Shown here: in pieces, positions 30,129-39,716 of the stretch
How the letters are laid out: each line of letters begins with the position of its first letter
How positions within the stretch are numbered: the first letter of the stretch is position 1
Assembly: GCA_026197075.1 (NCBI GenBank)
Contig: JAPHQV010000021.1
Location: 1 to 48,665, forward strand
Direction: 5' to 3'
Length of the DNA: 48,665 bases
From: Gammaproteobacteria bacterium
GTDB lineage: Bacteria; Pseudomonadota; Gammaproteobacteria; DSM-19610
Translations under genes and position numbers: made by a program
The notes under the pieces: model-generated
What the model saw: the letters and a program-made list of their open reading frames with translations, nothing else
Database searches by the model: none
What the model was told of the DNA's origin: nothing

Positions 30129-30545
30129 TTAAACACGCTCAGACAGTTTGTAATCCACATTAATAAACGCGCCAATGTCCGCCATGAAGCGGGTTGTTCT
30201 GCCGCCAAAGCCCACATCCGGACAGGTCTCATCTTTATCGATCGATAACACCAGCTCCACGCCGAGTCTGGGCGATAAATTGTGGCTCTTAATCACCTGC
30301 AGGATTTTTTCCTTGGCCGGTTCTATCTGCTTGAGGAGATTATCCGTTAATTTATAAACGTCCACTTCATCTGTAACCGTTTCCGTTGATAACTCCCATG
30401 AACTGATCACGGGTTTGTCCAAACCACTGGAGGCACCGGCAGCATTGATTGATGTAGGTTGTATGTCGAGTAGGCGCGTGATGTCGTCGGGATTGAAGTG
30501 ATACCCACACAGTGCGAAGTAGGCCCGTGCTTGATTGGATGCCAA
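30129..30545 (-). CDS. DUF4279 domain protein
   Basis: A 138-residue soluble protein with the DUF4279 pattern: ARAYFALCGYHFNPDDITRLLDIQPTSI at the N terminus, SSWELSTETVTDEVDVYKLTDNLLKQIEP in the middle, and VELVLSIDKDETCPDVGFGGRTTRFMADIGAFINVDYK at the end (each a part of longer conserved blocks). The family has no known function. AGGAGGACGAC lies just before the ATG. It is convergent with the small protein gene and sits at the right edge of the AT-rich segment. Single gene, no visible partners. Confidence 0.75.
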   Translation of the reverse strand: MASNQARAYFALCGYHFNPDDITRLLDIQPTSINAAGASSGLDKPVISSWELSTETVTDEVDVYKLTDNLLKQIEPAKEKILQVIKSHNLSPRLGVELVLSIDKDETCPDVGFGGRTTRFMADIGAFINVDYKLSERV

Positions 30546-30687
30546 GATGTCGTCCTCCTTGTGATGGTAAATACGGCGAGAGTTTAGATCGTATAGTCAG
30601 AAAGAAACGAGAAGAAACGGGATCATGCCCGGGCAGGATTTTATTGTCAAAACAATATATTGCACAATTCTTGCCAGGACAGTGATG

Positions 30688-30712
30688 TGGTTATTGTACC
30701 CCGCCAGAGCCG
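30688..30712. repeat. Right copy of 25-base direct repeat flanking the apr segment
   Basis: Same orientation as 23274-23298, differing at two positions. On the minus strand it can be read ALAGYN, as in the left copy, so both may derive from a transglycosylase gene. It lies 88 bases before the DUF255 gene, where GC-rich DNA resumes. Confidence 0.6.
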
Positions 30713-30799
30713 ACAGGGCACACTGGGCAGGCAGGGCGAGCCGTATGGGATTGCTCTATAGTTGATCGCTCAAGTCAGTAATCAAGGCCCGGATCACTT

Positions 30800-32890
30800 A
30801 TGACCCACGCATCACACACCACCAACCATCTGCGCGACGAGACCAGCCCCTACCTGTTGCAGCATGTCCACAACCCGGTGGACTGGTACCCCTGGGGGCC
30901 GGACGCCCTGACCAGGGCAAAACAGGAGGACAAGCCCATCCTGCTGTCCATCGGCTATTCCGCCTGCCACTGGTGCCATGTCATGGCCCACGAATCCTTC
31001 GAGGACCCGGCCACCGCCGCGGTCATGAACGAATTGTTCGTGAACATCAAGGTGGACCGCGAGGAGCGCCCCGACCTGGACAAGATCTACCAGACCGCCC
31101 ATTCGCTGCTGGCCCAGCGCCCCGGCGGCTGGCCGCTGACCCTGATCCTCACCCCCGGCGACCAGGTACCTTTCTTCGCCGGCACCTATTTCCCGCGCGA
31201 ACCGCGCCATGGCCTGCCCGCCTTCGCCGACCTGCTGCGGCGTGTGGAGGCCTTCTACCGGGAAAACCGCCAGGATATCCACAAGCAGAATGCCTCCCTG
31301 CTGGACGTGCTGAAGCAACTGGAACCCACTGGCGAAGGGGCCCGGCAACTCGACCCCATGCCCCTGGACGTGGCGCGCCGCCAGCTGGAGGACCAGTTCG
31401 ACGCCCGCCATGGCGGCTTCGGCAAAGCGCCCAAGTTCCCCCATCCCACCAGCCTGGAACGCCTGCTGCGTCACTGGGCCGGTTCCCTTGAGGATGGCGA
31501 AGGCGATACCCGCGCCCTGGAGATGGCCCTGTTCAGCCTCGACCGTATGGCCCTGGGTGGGATGTTCGACCAGCTCGGCGGTGGCTTTTGCCGTTATTCC
31601 ACCGACGAGCAGTGGATGATCCCTCACTTCGAGAAGATGCTCTACGACAACGGCCCCCTGCTCAGCCTCTACAGCGAGGCCCATGCCGCCACGGGCTCGG
31701 CGCTGTACCGCAGGGTCTGCGAGGAGACCGCCGCCTGGGTGATGCGCGAGATGCAGGCCCCGGAGGGTGGCTACTATTCGAGCCTGGATGCCGATTCCGA
31801 GGGCGAGGAAGGCCGCTTCTACGTCTGGAGCCGCGAGGAAGTGCGCGCGCTGCTGGACGCGGATGACTACAGCCTGTTCGCGCGGCGCTTCGGCCTCGAC
31901 CGCGAGGCCAATTTCGAAGGCCGCTGGAATCCTCACGTATACGTCGACTACGCGGAACAGGCGGATGAGACGGGAATCGATGCCGAAGAACTGCGACGGC
32001 GCATCGACACCGCCCGGACACGGCTATTCCAGGCCCGCGAGCAGCGCGTGCGCCCGGGCCGCGACGAAAAGATCCTCACCTCCTGGAACGGGCTCATGAT
32101 CAAGGGCATGGCCAGCGCAGCCCTGCACCTGAGCCGCCCTGAGTACCTCGACTCGGCGGAACGGGCGCTGGATTTCATTCGCGCCCGACTCTGGCAGGAC
32201 GGCCGCCTGCTGGCCACCAGCAAGGACGGCCGCGCCCACCTGCCGGCCTACCTGGATGACTACGTCTTTCTCATCGACGGCATCCTGGAATTGCTCGCGG
32301 CGCGCTGGCGTGACGGTGACCTGGACTTCGCCCTGCAACTGGCCGAAGTGGTGTTGACGCATTTCCAGGACCCCCGCGGCGGCTTCTTCTTCACCGCCGA
32401 CGACCACGAGGTCCTGATCCAGCGACCCAAGCCCCTGGCCGACGATGCCATGCCTTCCGGCAACGGTATCGCCGCGCGGGTGTTCGGCCGTCTCGGTCAC
32501 CTGCTGGGTGAGCCGCGCTATCTCGCCGCCGCCGAGGCCACCCTGCAGGCTGCCTGGCCGCAGATCCAGAACGGCCCCTATGGCCACACCAGCCTGCTGC
32601 TGGCCCTGGAGGAGACCCTGTTCCCGGTACAGACCATCCTGCTGCGCTGCGCGGCCGACGCCCTGCCCGACTGGCACCAGCGCGCCGGCGAGCCCTATGC
32701 CCCGCGGCGCATGGTGTTCGCCATCCCCAACGATGCCCGCGACCTGCCGGGCGCGCTGGCAGAGCGCCGCCCCCAGGGCCGGACGGTGGCCTATGTCTGC
32801 ACGGGCAGCCACTGCTCTGCGCCCATCACCGGCCTTGCGCAGCTGCGGGAGACTCTGGAACAATCCGAGGCCCGATTGAATCAGCCCTGA
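30800..32890 (+). CDS. Thioredoxin-domain protein of the DUF255/YyaL family
   Basis: A 696-residue protein. The N-terminal thioredoxin-like domain (about 1-160) has C56-HW-C59 in [20 protein letters not shown], the family hallmark. The remainder is an alpha/alpha-toroid related to N-acyl-glucosamine epimerase and cellobiose epimerase folds, with [47 protein letters not shown] and [13 protein letters not shown]. Human SPATA20 is a relative. Function in bacteria is unknown. No signal peptide, so it is cytoplasmic. The rhodanese gene follows after 13 bases and is probably co-transcribed, which hints at a thiol or sulfur role. The ATG at 30800 has no strong ribosome-binding site but gives the usual start. 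Confidence 0.9.
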   Translation: MTHASHTTNHLRDETSPYLLQHVHNPVDWYPWGPDALTRAKQEDKPILLSIGYSACHWCHVMAHESFEDPATAAVMNELFVNIKVDREERPDLDKIYQTAHSLLAQRPGGWPLTLILTPGDQVPFFAGTYFPREPRHGLPAFADLLRRVEAFYRENRQDIHKQNASLLDVLKQLEPTGEGARQLDPMPLDVARRQLEDQFDARHGGFGKAPKFPHPTSLERLLRHWAGSLEDGEGDTRALEMALFSLDRMALGGMFDQLGGGFCRYSTDEQWMIPHFEKMLYDNGPLLSLYSEAHAATGSALYRRVCEETAAWVMREMQAPEGGYYSSLDADSEGEEGRFYVWSREEVRALLDADDYSLFARRFGLDREANFEGRWNPHVYVDYAEQADETGIDAEELRRRIDTARTRLFQAREQRVRPGRDEKILTSWNGLMIKGMASAALHLSRPEYLDSAERALDFIRARLWQDGRLLATSKDGRAHLPAYLDDYVFLIDGILELLAARWRDGDLDFALQLAEVVLTHFQDPRGGFFFTADDHEVLIQRPKPLADDAMPSGNGIAARVFGRLGHLLGEPRYLAAAEATLQAAWPQIQNGPYGHTSLLLALEETLFPVQTILLRCAADALPDWHQRAGEPYAPRRMVFAIPNDARDLPGALAERRPQGRTVAYVCTGSHCSAPITGLAQLRETLEQSEARLNQP

Positions 32891-32903
32891 CACGAGGTAA
32901 CCG

Positions 32904-33317
32904 ATGTCCGACACCAACCCCAAAACCCTGATGGATTTCGTCCAGGCGGCCCGCGCCCGCATCAAGGAAATCGACAGCGACGCCCTGGAGCGGATGCTCG
33001 AGGAAAAGAATAACCTGTTGCTGTTGGACGTGCGCGAGCCCAGCGAGCACGAGCACGGACATTTGCAGGGTGCCCACCTGGTACCCCGCGGCATCCTGGA
33101 GGCCGCCGCAGACCTGCAATTCCCGAAGCATGACCCGGTGCTTGCCGGCGCCCGGGAGCAACCCGTGGTGGTCTATTGCGCCACCGGGGGACGCTCCGCC
33201 ATGGCGGCGGAGGTGTTGCAGATGATGGGCTTCCAGGAGGTCTACAGCCTGGCCGGTGGCTTTATGAATTGGGCGAAAGATCAGCGCCCGGTGGTGCGGG
33301 AAGCCAGCTACGTCTGA
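32904..33317 (+). CDS. Rhodanese-like domain protein
   Basis: A 137-residue single rhodanese domain. The N-terminal helix is amphipathic; LLLDVREPSEHEHGHLQGAH and the active loop VVVYCATGGRSAMAA with C92 are clear. C92 would carry a persulfide. Small rhodaneses of this type pass sulfur to TusA-like carriers, and a tusA gene lies 21 kb to the left. CACGAGGTAACCG precedes the ATG. It lies just after the DUF255 gene, and its end overlaps the convergent cysZ gene by ten bases. The partner is not shown by the sequence. Confidence 0.9.
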   Translation: MSDTNPKTLMDFVQAARARIKEIDSDALERMLEEKNNLLLLDVREPSEHEHGHLQGAHLVPRGILEAAADLQFPKHDPVLAGAREQPVVVYCATGGRSAMAAEVLQMMGFQEVYSLAGGFMNWAKDQRPVVREASYV

Positions 33318-34033
33318 GTTTTTTTCACCCACATGGCGGTCGCACCCGCTACCGCCGCGGGCATCACCAGGAAATTGACCACGGGAATGAGGGTGCCGAG
33401 CAGGGTCGCCCCGCCGAAGCCCAGGGACAGGCCGCGATGTTCCCGCAGCCAGCGGCGTTGCTGCGGGAACAACAGGCCACGGTTTGCCATGGGATAACCC
33501 GTGTATTCCAGGGCCATCATCCAGGCCGCGAACAAGGCCCACAGGAAAGGGGCGGCCAGGTTGAGGCCGGGAATCAGGAACAGGATCCCCAGCGGGATGG
33601 CGCGCAGGACGAAATAGAGCAGCTTGCGCAGTTCCGACAGCAGGTTGGGCAACAGCTCCCGCAGCAGGGTTTTCCAGTCGCTGTCCTCCTGCGCCCGGCC
33701 GGTCAGGTGGCGCTCCACGGCGGCGGCCAGCAAGTCATTGAAGGGTGCGCCGATGAAGTTGGCGAGCATGGTGAAGCTGAAGAACACCACCACCAGGCTG
33801 ACCAGGACGAACAACGGCCAGAGCAGGTAGCTCAGCCAGTCGAGGTAGGCCGGCAGGTAGGCCAGCAGCATCTCGACCAGGCTCGCTACCCAGCCAAAGG
33901 CGAAGTAGAGCGCACCACCGAACAGCAGGACGTTGATGAGCAGCGGGATCAGCACATAGCGCCGCAGGCCGGGCAACCGGATCAGGCGCAGGCCTTCCAG
34001 CAGAAACGCGACGCCCAGGAACAGGTCTTTCAT
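33308..34033 (-). CDS. cysZ: CysZ/EI24-type membrane protein (sulfate transporter family)
   Basis: A 241-residue inner-membrane protein with the CysZ/EI24 pattern: GVAFLLEGLRLIRLPGLRRYVLIPLLINVLLF at the start (in parts), MLANFIGAPFNDLLAAAVE in the middle, then PLGILFLIPGLNLAAPFLWALFAAWMMALEYTGYPM. E. coli CysZ is a sulfate permease. About four to six hydrophobic segments are seen, some half-spanning as known for CysZ. In a sulfur oxidiser that makes sulfate, uptake for assimilation is one use; leakage or export is another. It is the last gene of the dgkA-adenosine kinase-ppnP-cysZ run. Confidence 0.87.
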   Translation of the reverse strand: MKDLFLGVAFLLEGLRLIRLPGLRRYVLIPLLINVLLFGGALYFAFGWVASLVEMLLAYLPAYLDWLSYLLWPLFVLVSLVVVFFSFTMLANFIGAPFNDLLAAAVERHLTGRAQEDSDWKTLLRELLPNLLSELRKLLYFVLRAIPLGILFLIPGLNLAAPFLWALFAAWMMALEYTGYPMANRGLLFPQQRRWLREHRGLSLGFGGATLLGTLIPVVNFLVMPAAVAGATAMWVKKTQT

Positions 34034-34060
34034 GGACGGAGAACCCCCCGGGCGCTGACC

Positions 34061-34375
34061 TCAGTCCAGGAAAGAGCAGCAATAATCCGTGAGGCGGCTC
34101 ACCCGCACCGCGAAGCGGGCATTGGCGGGCACGTGGAATTCTTCGCCGCCCTGCACCTTGCGCCAGTCCGACTCGCCGGGCAGCCGTACCTCCAGCTCGC
34201 CGGCGAGGATCTCCATCAACTCCGCCGCACCGGTGTTGAACTCGTACTCCCCCGGCTGCATGACACCCAGGGTCTTCTTGCTGCCATCGGGGAACAGCAG
34301 GGTGCGACTGGTGACCTGGCCATCGAAATAGACATTGGCCTCGCGGGTGACGGTGACATTACTGAATTCGGACAT
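34061..34375 (-). CDS. ppnP: Pyrimidine/purine nucleoside phosphorylase
   Basis: A 104-residue cupin protein of the PpnP (formerly DUF1255/YaiE) family: SEFSNVTVTREANVYFDGQV, GVMQPGEYEFNTGAAELMEILAGELEVRLPG and EFHVPANARFAVRV (cut here into parts). E. coli PpnP splits many nucleosides with phosphate. The ATG at 34375 gives the standard N terminus; the reading frame extends 15 codons further left of it without family likeness. It lies 62 bases after the adenosine kinase gene, so the pair may serve nucleoside salvage. Confidence 0.9.
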   Translation of the reverse strand: MSEFSNVTVTREANVYFDGQVTSRTLLFPDGSKKTLGVMQPGEYEFNTGAAELMEILAGELEVRLPGESDWRKVQGGEEFHVPANARFAVRVSRLTDYCCSFLD

Positions 34376-34437
34376 GAATGGTTCCTGTGTTTCCAGTGAT
34401 CGACAAACCACATTATCCACGAAATCCTGGTGTCCAC

Positions 34438-35373
34438 TCAGTCCAGGCTGCTGCCAAAACTCTCCCGGTAGCGCGCCTTGAATTCGTCCAGGGTGAAGCG
34501 GTGATTCTGGGTGCCGTGCCGCTCGATCTTGATGGCGCCCATGAGGGCGGCGATACGGCCGGTGGTTTCCCAGTCCAGGTTCTGCAGCAGGCCGTGCAGC
34601 AGGCCACCACGGTAGGCATCCCCGCAGCCGGTGGGGTCGTTGAGCTGCGCGGCCTTGGCCGAGGGCACCTCGATACGCTTCCCGCCCGTGTAGATCCAGG
34701 AACCTTCGCCACCACGGGTGACGATGAAGGCCTTCACCTTTTTGGCCAGATCCTCAATGGACAGGCCGGTGCGTTCCTGGGTGAGCTTGGATTCGTAGTC
34801 GTTCATGCAGGCCCACTCGGCCTTGTCGAGGAAACCCAGCAGTTCCTCACCGTTGAACATGGGCAGGCCCTGGCCCGGATCGAAAATGAAGGGGATGCCC
34901 GCGGCGGCGAACTGCTCCGCATGGTCCAACATGGCCTGGCGGCCATCGGGCGACAGGATGCCCAGGGAGACACCCCGGGCATCACTGACCCGGTTCTGGT
35001 GGGCGAAGTTCATGGCGCCGGGGTGAAAAGCGGTGATCTGGTTGTCGTCCAGGTCGGTGGTAATGAAGGCCTGGGCCGTGTAACTGTCGTCGACCACCTT
35101 CACAAGGCCGCGGTCGATACCGCATTGATCGAGCCACTCGGCATAGGGCGCGAAATCAGTGCCCACGGTGGCCATGGGCAGGGGTTCACCACCGAGCAGC
35201 TTGAGGTTATAGGCGATATTGCCGGCGCAGCCACCAAATTCACGGCGCATGTCCGGCACCAGGAAACAGACGTTCAGGATATGCACCTGATCGGGCAGGA
35301 TGTGATTCTTGAAGCGGTCCGGGAAGACCATGATGTTATCGAAGGCGTAGGAGCCACAGATCAGTGCAGACAT
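34438..35373 (-). CDS. PfkB-family carbohydrate/adenosine kinase
   Basis: A 311-residue ribokinase-fold protein. The N-terminal sugar-binding part has FGGCAGNIAYNLKLLGG; the C-terminal signature is LNDPTGCGDAYRGGLLHGLL with the catalytic Asp in GCGDA. The overall pattern (ALICGSYAFDNIMVFPDRFK) matches bacterial proteins annotated as adenosine kinase; relatives act on other nucleosides or sugars, so the substrate is likely but not certain. Adenosine kinase would make AMP, which the Apr enzyme needs as substrate when oxidising sulfite. It lies between dgkA and ppnP on the same strand. Normal length. Confidence 0.85.
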   Translation of the reverse strand: MSALICGSYAFDNIMVFPDRFKNHILPDQVHILNVCFLVPDMRREFGGCAGNIAYNLKLLGGEPLPMATVGTDFAPYAEWLDQCGIDRGLVKVVDDSYTAQAFITTDLDDNQITAFHPGAMNFAHQNRVSDARGVSLGILSPDGRQAMLDHAEQFAAAGIPFIFDPGQGLPMFNGEELLGFLDKAEWACMNDYESKLTQERTGLSIEDLAKKVKAFIVTRGGEGSWIYTGGKRIEVPSAKAAQLNDPTGCGDAYRGGLLHGLLQNLDWETTGRIAALMGAIKIERHGTQNHRFTLDEFKARYRESFGSSLD

Positions 35374-35453
35374 GCATTTACCTCTTGTGTGTTATTCGTT
35401 GAGCAGGGCGGCTGACCAGTCGGGCTTGTAGGTCGGGCTTCGCCCGACAACCG

Positions 35454-35816
35454 CTACCCGGCCAGCACCAGCCACCAGACCACGGCGGCATTGACCAGCG
35501 CTACCAGTACGACCGCCGAGCCGATGTCCTTGGCGCGGCCGGCCAGTTCGTGATGTTCGTCGCCGATGCGGTCCACCACGGCCTCGATGGCGGAGTTCAG
35601 CAACTCCATGAGCAGCACCAGCACCCAGACGGAGAACAGCAGGGCCTTCTCCAGGCCGGTCTCGCCCAGCCACAGCGCCAGGGGGATCAACACCAGGCTG
35701 AGCAGGATCTCCTGCCGGAAGGCCTCCTCGTTGCGAAAGGCGGCGCGCAGGCCGGCCCAGGAATAGCCGGTGGCATGAATCAGGCGTTCGAGGCCTTTTT
35801 TTCCGGTCTTTGCCAC
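35454..35816 (-). CDS. dgkA: Diacylglycerol kinase (prokaryotic type)
   Basis: A 120-residue membrane protein with three hydrophobic helices (about 35-52, 55-73 and 97-118). The family marks are ATGYSWAGLRAAFRNEEAFRQE and LLMELLNSAIEAVVDRIG with the catalytic Glu of NSAIE and E in NEEAF. It returns diacylglycerol to phosphatidic acid during membrane turnover. The start is GTG at 35816 (VAKTGKKGLERL), with GAAGG upstream; the longer ATG reading runs through a repeat element and is not credible. A GTCGGGC-TTC-GCCCGAC hairpin (35432-35448) lies after the stop, before the adenosine kinase gene. Confidence 0.9.
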   Translation of the reverse strand: MAKTGKKGLERLIHATGYSWAGLRAAFRNEEAFRQEILLSLVLIPLALWLGETGLEKALLFSVWVLVLLMELLNSAIEAVVDRIGDEHHELAGRAKDIGSAVVLVALVNAAVVWWLVLAG

Positions 35817-35848
35817 GGGTTTGGCTGCCTTCGATCCGGGTGAGGACC

Positions 35849-35950
35849 GCAAGCTCCCATGCCTGCCGGCGGGACGCCGTGAATACATCCCTGTAGGCTT
35901 GTCGGCCGCGTCCATGCGGCCAACACCCGCCCGCAGGCATGGGAGCTTGC
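35849..35950. repeat. Inverted-repeat element between dgkA and gcvPB
   Basis: GCAAGCTCCCATGCCTGC (35849-35866) and its exact reverse complement (35933-35950) bracket a 66-base core containing CGCCGTGAATACATCC and a GCCGCGTCCATGCGGC hairpin. The core motif is known to me as a dispersed intergenic repeat in gammaproteobacteria. It occupies most of the space upstream of dgkA. Confidence 0.75.
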
Positions 35951-36055
35951 GATCCCGTGCCCTGGGGTTTTATGGAATTCGACAACTGGCGCTGTCACTC
36001 AAACGTGCGAGCACCATACCCAAGGCATGCCTGCCGATGCAAGTCAGCGCGAGCT

Positions 36056-37510
36056 TCAGCCGACCGTCCCCGACCAGGCCAGGTCCAGTTCGCGAGCGGC
36101 ACGCACATCATCGAGTCGGCGCACCGGCAGGGTATGCGGCGCCTCCTTGAGGATGTCCACGTTGCTGGTGGCCTCCTCGAGTATCTTCGCCATGGCTTCC
36201 ACGAACCCATCCAGTTCCTCCTTGGCCTCGGTCTCCGTGGGCTCGATGAGCAGGCACTCGGGCACCAGCAGCGGGAAGTAGGTGGTGGGAGCATGGTAGC
36301 CGTAGTCCAGCAGCCGCTTGGCGAAATCCATGGCGCTGGCGTTCAGGGTCTTGTCCTGCTTCTTCAGGGTGACGATGAACTCGTGGGTGGCGCGACGATT
36401 CGGGAAGGCCAGGTCGAAGCCCTTTTCCTGCAGCCGCTTCATCAGGTAGTTGGCGTTGAGGGTGGCGTATTCCGCCACCCGCTGCATGCCCTCGCGACCC
36501 AGCAGGCGGGCATAAATGTAGGCGCGCAGCAGCACCCCGGCATTTCCCATGAAGGCGGACAGGCGGCCCATGGTGTCGGGGCAGTCCTTTTCCGTCAGCC
36601 ACACGTAGTCGTTGCCGTTCTTGCCCACCATGGGCACGGGCAGGTAGGGTCGCAAGCGCTCGCTGACACCCACGGGACCGGCACCGGGACCGCCGCCGCC
36701 GTGGGGCGTGGAGAAGGTCTTGTGCAGGTTCATGTGGATGACATCGAAGCCCATGTCGCCGGGACGCACCTTGCCGAGGATGGCATTGAGGTTGGCGCCG
36801 TCGTAGTAGAGCAGACCGCCGGCCTCGTGCACGGCTTTCGCAATGGCCTCGATACGGCGCTCGAACACCCCCAGGGTGGAGGGATTGGTGAGCATCAGGC
36901 CGGCGGTCTGCGGACCCACTGCCAGCTTGAGGGCCTCCAGGTCCACGTCACCGTTCTTGTCGGTGGGGATCTCCTTCACCTTGTACCCGCACATGGTGGC
37001 GGTGGCGGGATTGGTGCCATGGGCCGCGTCCGGCACCAGGATCTCGTTGCGCGCGCTGTCGCCACGGGCATCGTGATAGGCGCGGATCATGGCCACGCCG
37101 GCGAACTCGCCCTGGGCGCCGGCGGCGGGCGACAGGGATACCGCCTTCATGCCGGTGACTTCCTTGAGGATCTCCTGCAGCTCGTACATGCAGGCCAGGA
37201 AGCCCTGGCCCACGGCCTCGGGACCAAGGGGATGGCGCGCCAGCAGGCCCGGCAGCATGGCCAGGGTATTGCAGCCGCGCGGGTTGTATTTCATGGTGCA
37301 GGAACCGAGCGGATAGAAGTGGGTGTCGATGGAGAAGTTCTTCTGCGACAGGCGGGTGAAGTGGCGTACCGCCTGCATCTCCGACACCTCCGGCAAACCG
37401 GGCCGCGCGCTGCGGCGCAGGTGCGCGGGGATATCCTCGGCCTCGGGGGCCGCCTTGGGGGCCTGGGCCGTCGCACGACGACCACTGCGGGATTCTTCAA
37501 AAATCAGCAT
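36056..37510 (-). CDS. gcvPB: Glycine dehydrogenase (decarboxylating) subunit 2
   Basis: A 484-residue PLP enzyme, the C-terminal half of a split P-protein. The PLP lysine is in [21 protein letters not shown] (K near residue 266); earlier [14 protein letters not shown] and [17 protein letters not shown] and later [25 protein letters not shown] are family blocks. With GcvPA it decarboxylates glycine and loads aminomethyl on GcvH. The start [13 protein letters not shown] is typical. It is last in the gcv run, separated from gcvPA by tpx and two repeat-filled gaps, so it might be partly uncoupled from the riboswitch. Confidence 0.96.
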   Translation of the reverse strand: MLIFEESRSGRRATAQAPKAAPEAEDIPAHLRRSARPGLPEVSEMQAVRHFTRLSQKNFSIDTHFYPLGSCTMKYNPRGCNTLAMLPGLLARHPLGPEAVGQGFLACMYELQEILKEVTGMKAVSLSPAAGAQGEFAGVAMIRAYHDARGDSARNEILVPDAAHGTNPATATMCGYKVKEIPTDKNGDVDLEALKLAVGPQTAGLMLTNPSTLGVFERRIEAIAKAVHEAGGLLYYDGANLNAILGKVRPGDMGFDVIHMNLHKTFSTPHGGGGPGAGPVGVSERLRPYLPVPMVGKNGNDYVWLTEKDCPDTMGRLSAFMGNAGVLLRAYIYARLLGREGMQRVAEYATLNANYLMKRLQEKGFDLAFPNRRATHEFIVTLKKQDKTLNASAMDFAKRLLDYGYHAPTTYFPLLVPECLLIEPTETEAKEELDGFVEAMAKILEEATSNVDILKEAPHTLPVRRLDDVRAARELDLAWSGTVG

Positions 37511-37553
37511 CGGTTTTGCCTGTGTTCCGTTTAATATTTAAAAAACCTTCATA

Positions 37554-37634
37554 ACGCCAAGAGCGCCAAGGACGCCAAGCCCGCCAAGAAATCACAACAA
37601 AATTGAAAAATCTTGGCGCACTTGGCGTCTTTGA
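37554..37634. repeat. CGCCAAG repeat cluster between gcvPB and tpx
   Basis: The unit CGCCAAG (or GCCAAG) occurs four times in a row at 37554-37588, and its complement CTTGGCG twice at 37612-37627, forming a large imperfect hairpin around an A-rich centre. Such elements are common in proteobacterial intergenic DNA and can act as mRNA-stabilising or processing structures. Confidence 0.65.
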
Positions 37635-37650
37635 GGTTCAACCACAAGAT

Positions 37651-38145
37651 TCAAATATGCTTCAAGGCCGCGTCGTAGTCCGGCTCCTCGGCGATCTCCG
37701 GCACCATTTCCGTGTAGACCACCTTGTCGTTCTCGTCGATCACCACCACGGCGCGGGCGGTGATGCCGGCCAGCGGGCCGTCCTCGATCAGTACGCCGTA
37801 GTCCTTGGCGAAATTACGGCTGCGCATCATGGACAAGGGAATGACCTTGTCGACACCCTCGCCGGTGCAGAAGCGGGACATGGCGAAGGGCAGGTCGGCG
37901 GCGATCACCAGCATGACCGCATCCTTGCTGGCGGCGTGGTCGTTGAACTTCTTCGTGGAGGTGGCGCATACCGGCGTGTCCAGGCTGGGCACGATGTTCA
38001 GCAGTTTCTTCTTGCCCTTGTAATCGGCCAGGCGGCGGTCGTTCAGCTCCGTGTCCACCAGGTGAAAATCAGGGGCGGCCCCGCCCACGGCGGGCAGTTC
38101 GCCATTGGTATGGATCTCGTTTCCTTTCAGGGTGATCGTAGCCAT
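37651..38145 (-). CDS. tpx: Thiol peroxidase (atypical 2-Cys peroxiredoxin)
   Basis: A 164-residue peroxiredoxin of the Tpx group. The peroxidatic C60 is in [18 protein letters not shown] and the resolving C93 in [13 protein letters not shown]; the opening [18 protein letters not shown] is typical. It reduces lipid and organic peroxides with thioredoxin. GGAGAAACACC precedes the ATG at 38145. It lies between gcvPA and gcvPB on the same strand, which is unusual; no direct link between Tpx and glycine cleavage is known to me, although the L-protein and lipoyl thiols are oxidation-prone. Confidence 0.96.
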   Translation of the reverse strand: MATITLKGNEIHTNGELPAVGGAAPDFHLVDTELNDRRLADYKGKKKLLNIVPSLDTPVCATSTKKFNDHAASKDAVMLVIAADLPFAMSRFCTGEGVDKVIPLSMMRSRNFAKDYGVLIEDGPLAGITARAVVVIDENDKVVYTEMVPEIAEEPDYDAALKHI

Positions 38146-38170
38146 GGTGTTTCTCCTTTTGACTGTATTA

Positions 38171-38254
38171 TTCACCGCAAAGGCGCAAAGGACTCAGAGT
38201 AATTCTTGTTCAACAACGCATTCATTGCTCTTCCTTTGTGCCTTTGCGGTTCAT
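38171..38254. repeat. Palindromic element A between tpx and gcvPA
   Basis: ACCGCAAAGGCGCAAAGGA (38174-38192) pairs with TCCTTTGTGCCTTTGCGGT (38232-38250) at 18 of 19 positions. The same left arm recurs at 40146-40166 in the gcvH-gcvT gap. It behaves like a small non-coding mobile or REP-type repeat. Confidence 0.75.
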
Positions 38255-38300
38255 TGATGCCTTCGGCACCGATAGTTTGCGTAATGGTCCGGATATCCCA

Positions 38301-39701
38301 TCAGGCCATCTTGGGCTGCACCGGGCGGCCCGCCTTGGTCTCTTCTTCCAGCATGCGATTCAGGTGCTCCGCGTACAATTGCAGGTCCGCCTCGGTCTTG
38401 GTTTCCGTGGCGCAGACCAGCAGGTGGTTCTTCAGTTCCGGGTATTCCTGTTCCAGTTCGTAGCCCGGCAACAGGTTATGGGTGGTGAAAGAGCGGGTCA
38501 TCCCCGCCAGCGGAATGGAGAACTCCAGTGCGCATTCATGGAAATAGGGGCGGTTGAAACGCGGCTTCACGAAGTCATTGGCGGTCAGCAGCTCCACCAA
38601 CCGGCGGGTGTTGGCATGGCAACTGGCGGCCACGTGCTCCAGGCCTTCGGCGCCCAGCAGGGACATGTGAATGGTCGCGGCCGTGACCAGCAGGCCCTGG
38701 TTGGTACAGATGTTGGAGGTCGCCTTGGAACGGCGGATGTGCTGCTCGCGCGCCTGCAGGGTCAGGGTATAACCCTCGCGGCCATCACGGTCCAGGGTGC
38801 GACCGACGATGCGCCCCGGCATCTGGCGCACGTATTCCTTCTTGCAGCACATGAAGCCGAAATAGGGACCGCCCGAGGACAGCGGCACGCCCAGGGGTTG
38901 ACCCTCGCCACAGACGATATCGGCGCCGGTCTCGCCCCACTCGCCCGGCGGCTTGAGCAGGGCCAGTGAGGTGGGGTTCACCACGGCGATCACCAGGATG
39001 CCGTTACGATGGGCCCAGTCGGTAAGCGCGTCCACCTCTTCCAGCACGCCGAAGAAGTTGGGCTGGGCGATGACCAGGGCGGTGATGTCCTCGCCCTCAT
39101 ATTGCGCCAGGGATTCCGGAGTCACATGACCGCCCTGCTGGTCGTACGGCAACTCCACCAGGGAAATGGCCTGGTTGCGCACGATGGTGTCGGTGGTCTT
39201 GCGGTAATGGGGATGCACCGATACCGGCATCAGCACCCGACCCGATTTGGACTTGCGGTTGGCGCGCACCGCCATGAGGATGGCCTCGGCCAGGCCGGAG
39301 GCGCCGTCGTACAGGGAGGCGTTGGACACCTCCATGGCCGTCAGGCGCGTCATCATGGTCTGGAACTCGTAGATCAGCTGCAGCGTGCCCTGGCTGGCCT
39401 CCGCCTGGTAAGGCGTGTAGGCGCTGTAGAACTCGCCGCGGGTGGTGATCTCCCACACCGCCGCCGGGATGTGATGCTCGTAGGCGCCGGCACCGATGAA
39501 GCACAGGGGCCGGCCGTCCTGCCCGGCACGCTGGTGCATGAGGCGGCCGATCTCCTGCTCGCTCATGCCTTCGGGAATGCCATCGAGGCTGCGGGTGCGC
39601 AGGTTGGGCGGGATCTCGTCGAACAGGTCCTCGATGCTGGACACGCCAATGGCGTCGAGCATTTCGCGGACTTCGGCGTCGGTATGGGGAATAAAGGGCA
39701 T
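38301..39701 (-). CDS. gcvPA: Glycine dehydrogenase (decarboxylating) subunit 1
   Basis: A 466-residue protein, the N-terminal half of the split P-protein. It starts [20 protein letters not shown], followed by [51 protein letters not shown] (in parts) and [13 protein letters not shown], all typical. It lacks the PLP lysine, which is in GcvPB. The gap to gcvH is 15 bases. Split P-proteins occur in Gram-positives, archaea and many sulfur-oxidising gammaproteobacteria, whereas enterobacteria have one fused gene. Confidence 0.96.
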   Translation of the reverse strand: MPFIPHTDAEVREMLDAIGVSSIEDLFDEIPPNLRTRSLDGIPEGMSEQEIGRLMHQRAGQDGRPLCFIGAGAYEHHIPAAVWEITTRGEFYSAYTPYQAEASQGTLQLIYEFQTMMTRLTAMEVSNASLYDGASGLAEAILMAVRANRKSKSGRVLMPVSVHPHYRKTTDTIVRNQAISLVELPYDQQGGHVTPESLAQYEGEDITALVIAQPNFFGVLEEVDALTDWAHRNGILVIAVVNPTSLALLKPPGEWGETGADIVCGEGQPLGVPLSSGGPYFGFMCCKKEYVRQMPGRIVGRTLDRDGREGYTLTLQAREQHIRRSKATSNICTNQGLLVTAATIHMSLLGAEGLEHVAASCHANTRRLVELLTANDFVKPRFNRPYFHECALEFSIPLAGMTRSFTTHNLLPGYELEQEYPELKNHLLVCATETKTEADLQLYAEHLNRMLEEETKAGRPVQPKMA

Positions 39702-39716
39702 CGCAATACTTCTCGT

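Noticed and set aside
35939-37534. Open frame of 531 codons on the plus strand
   Set aside because: It mirrors gcvPB and starts inside a repeat element; the composition is that of antisense translation.
37554-37588. Short CGCCAAG tandem repeats as a CRISPR array
   Set aside because: The units are only seven to nine bases, without spacers, and there are no cas genes anywhere in the window.
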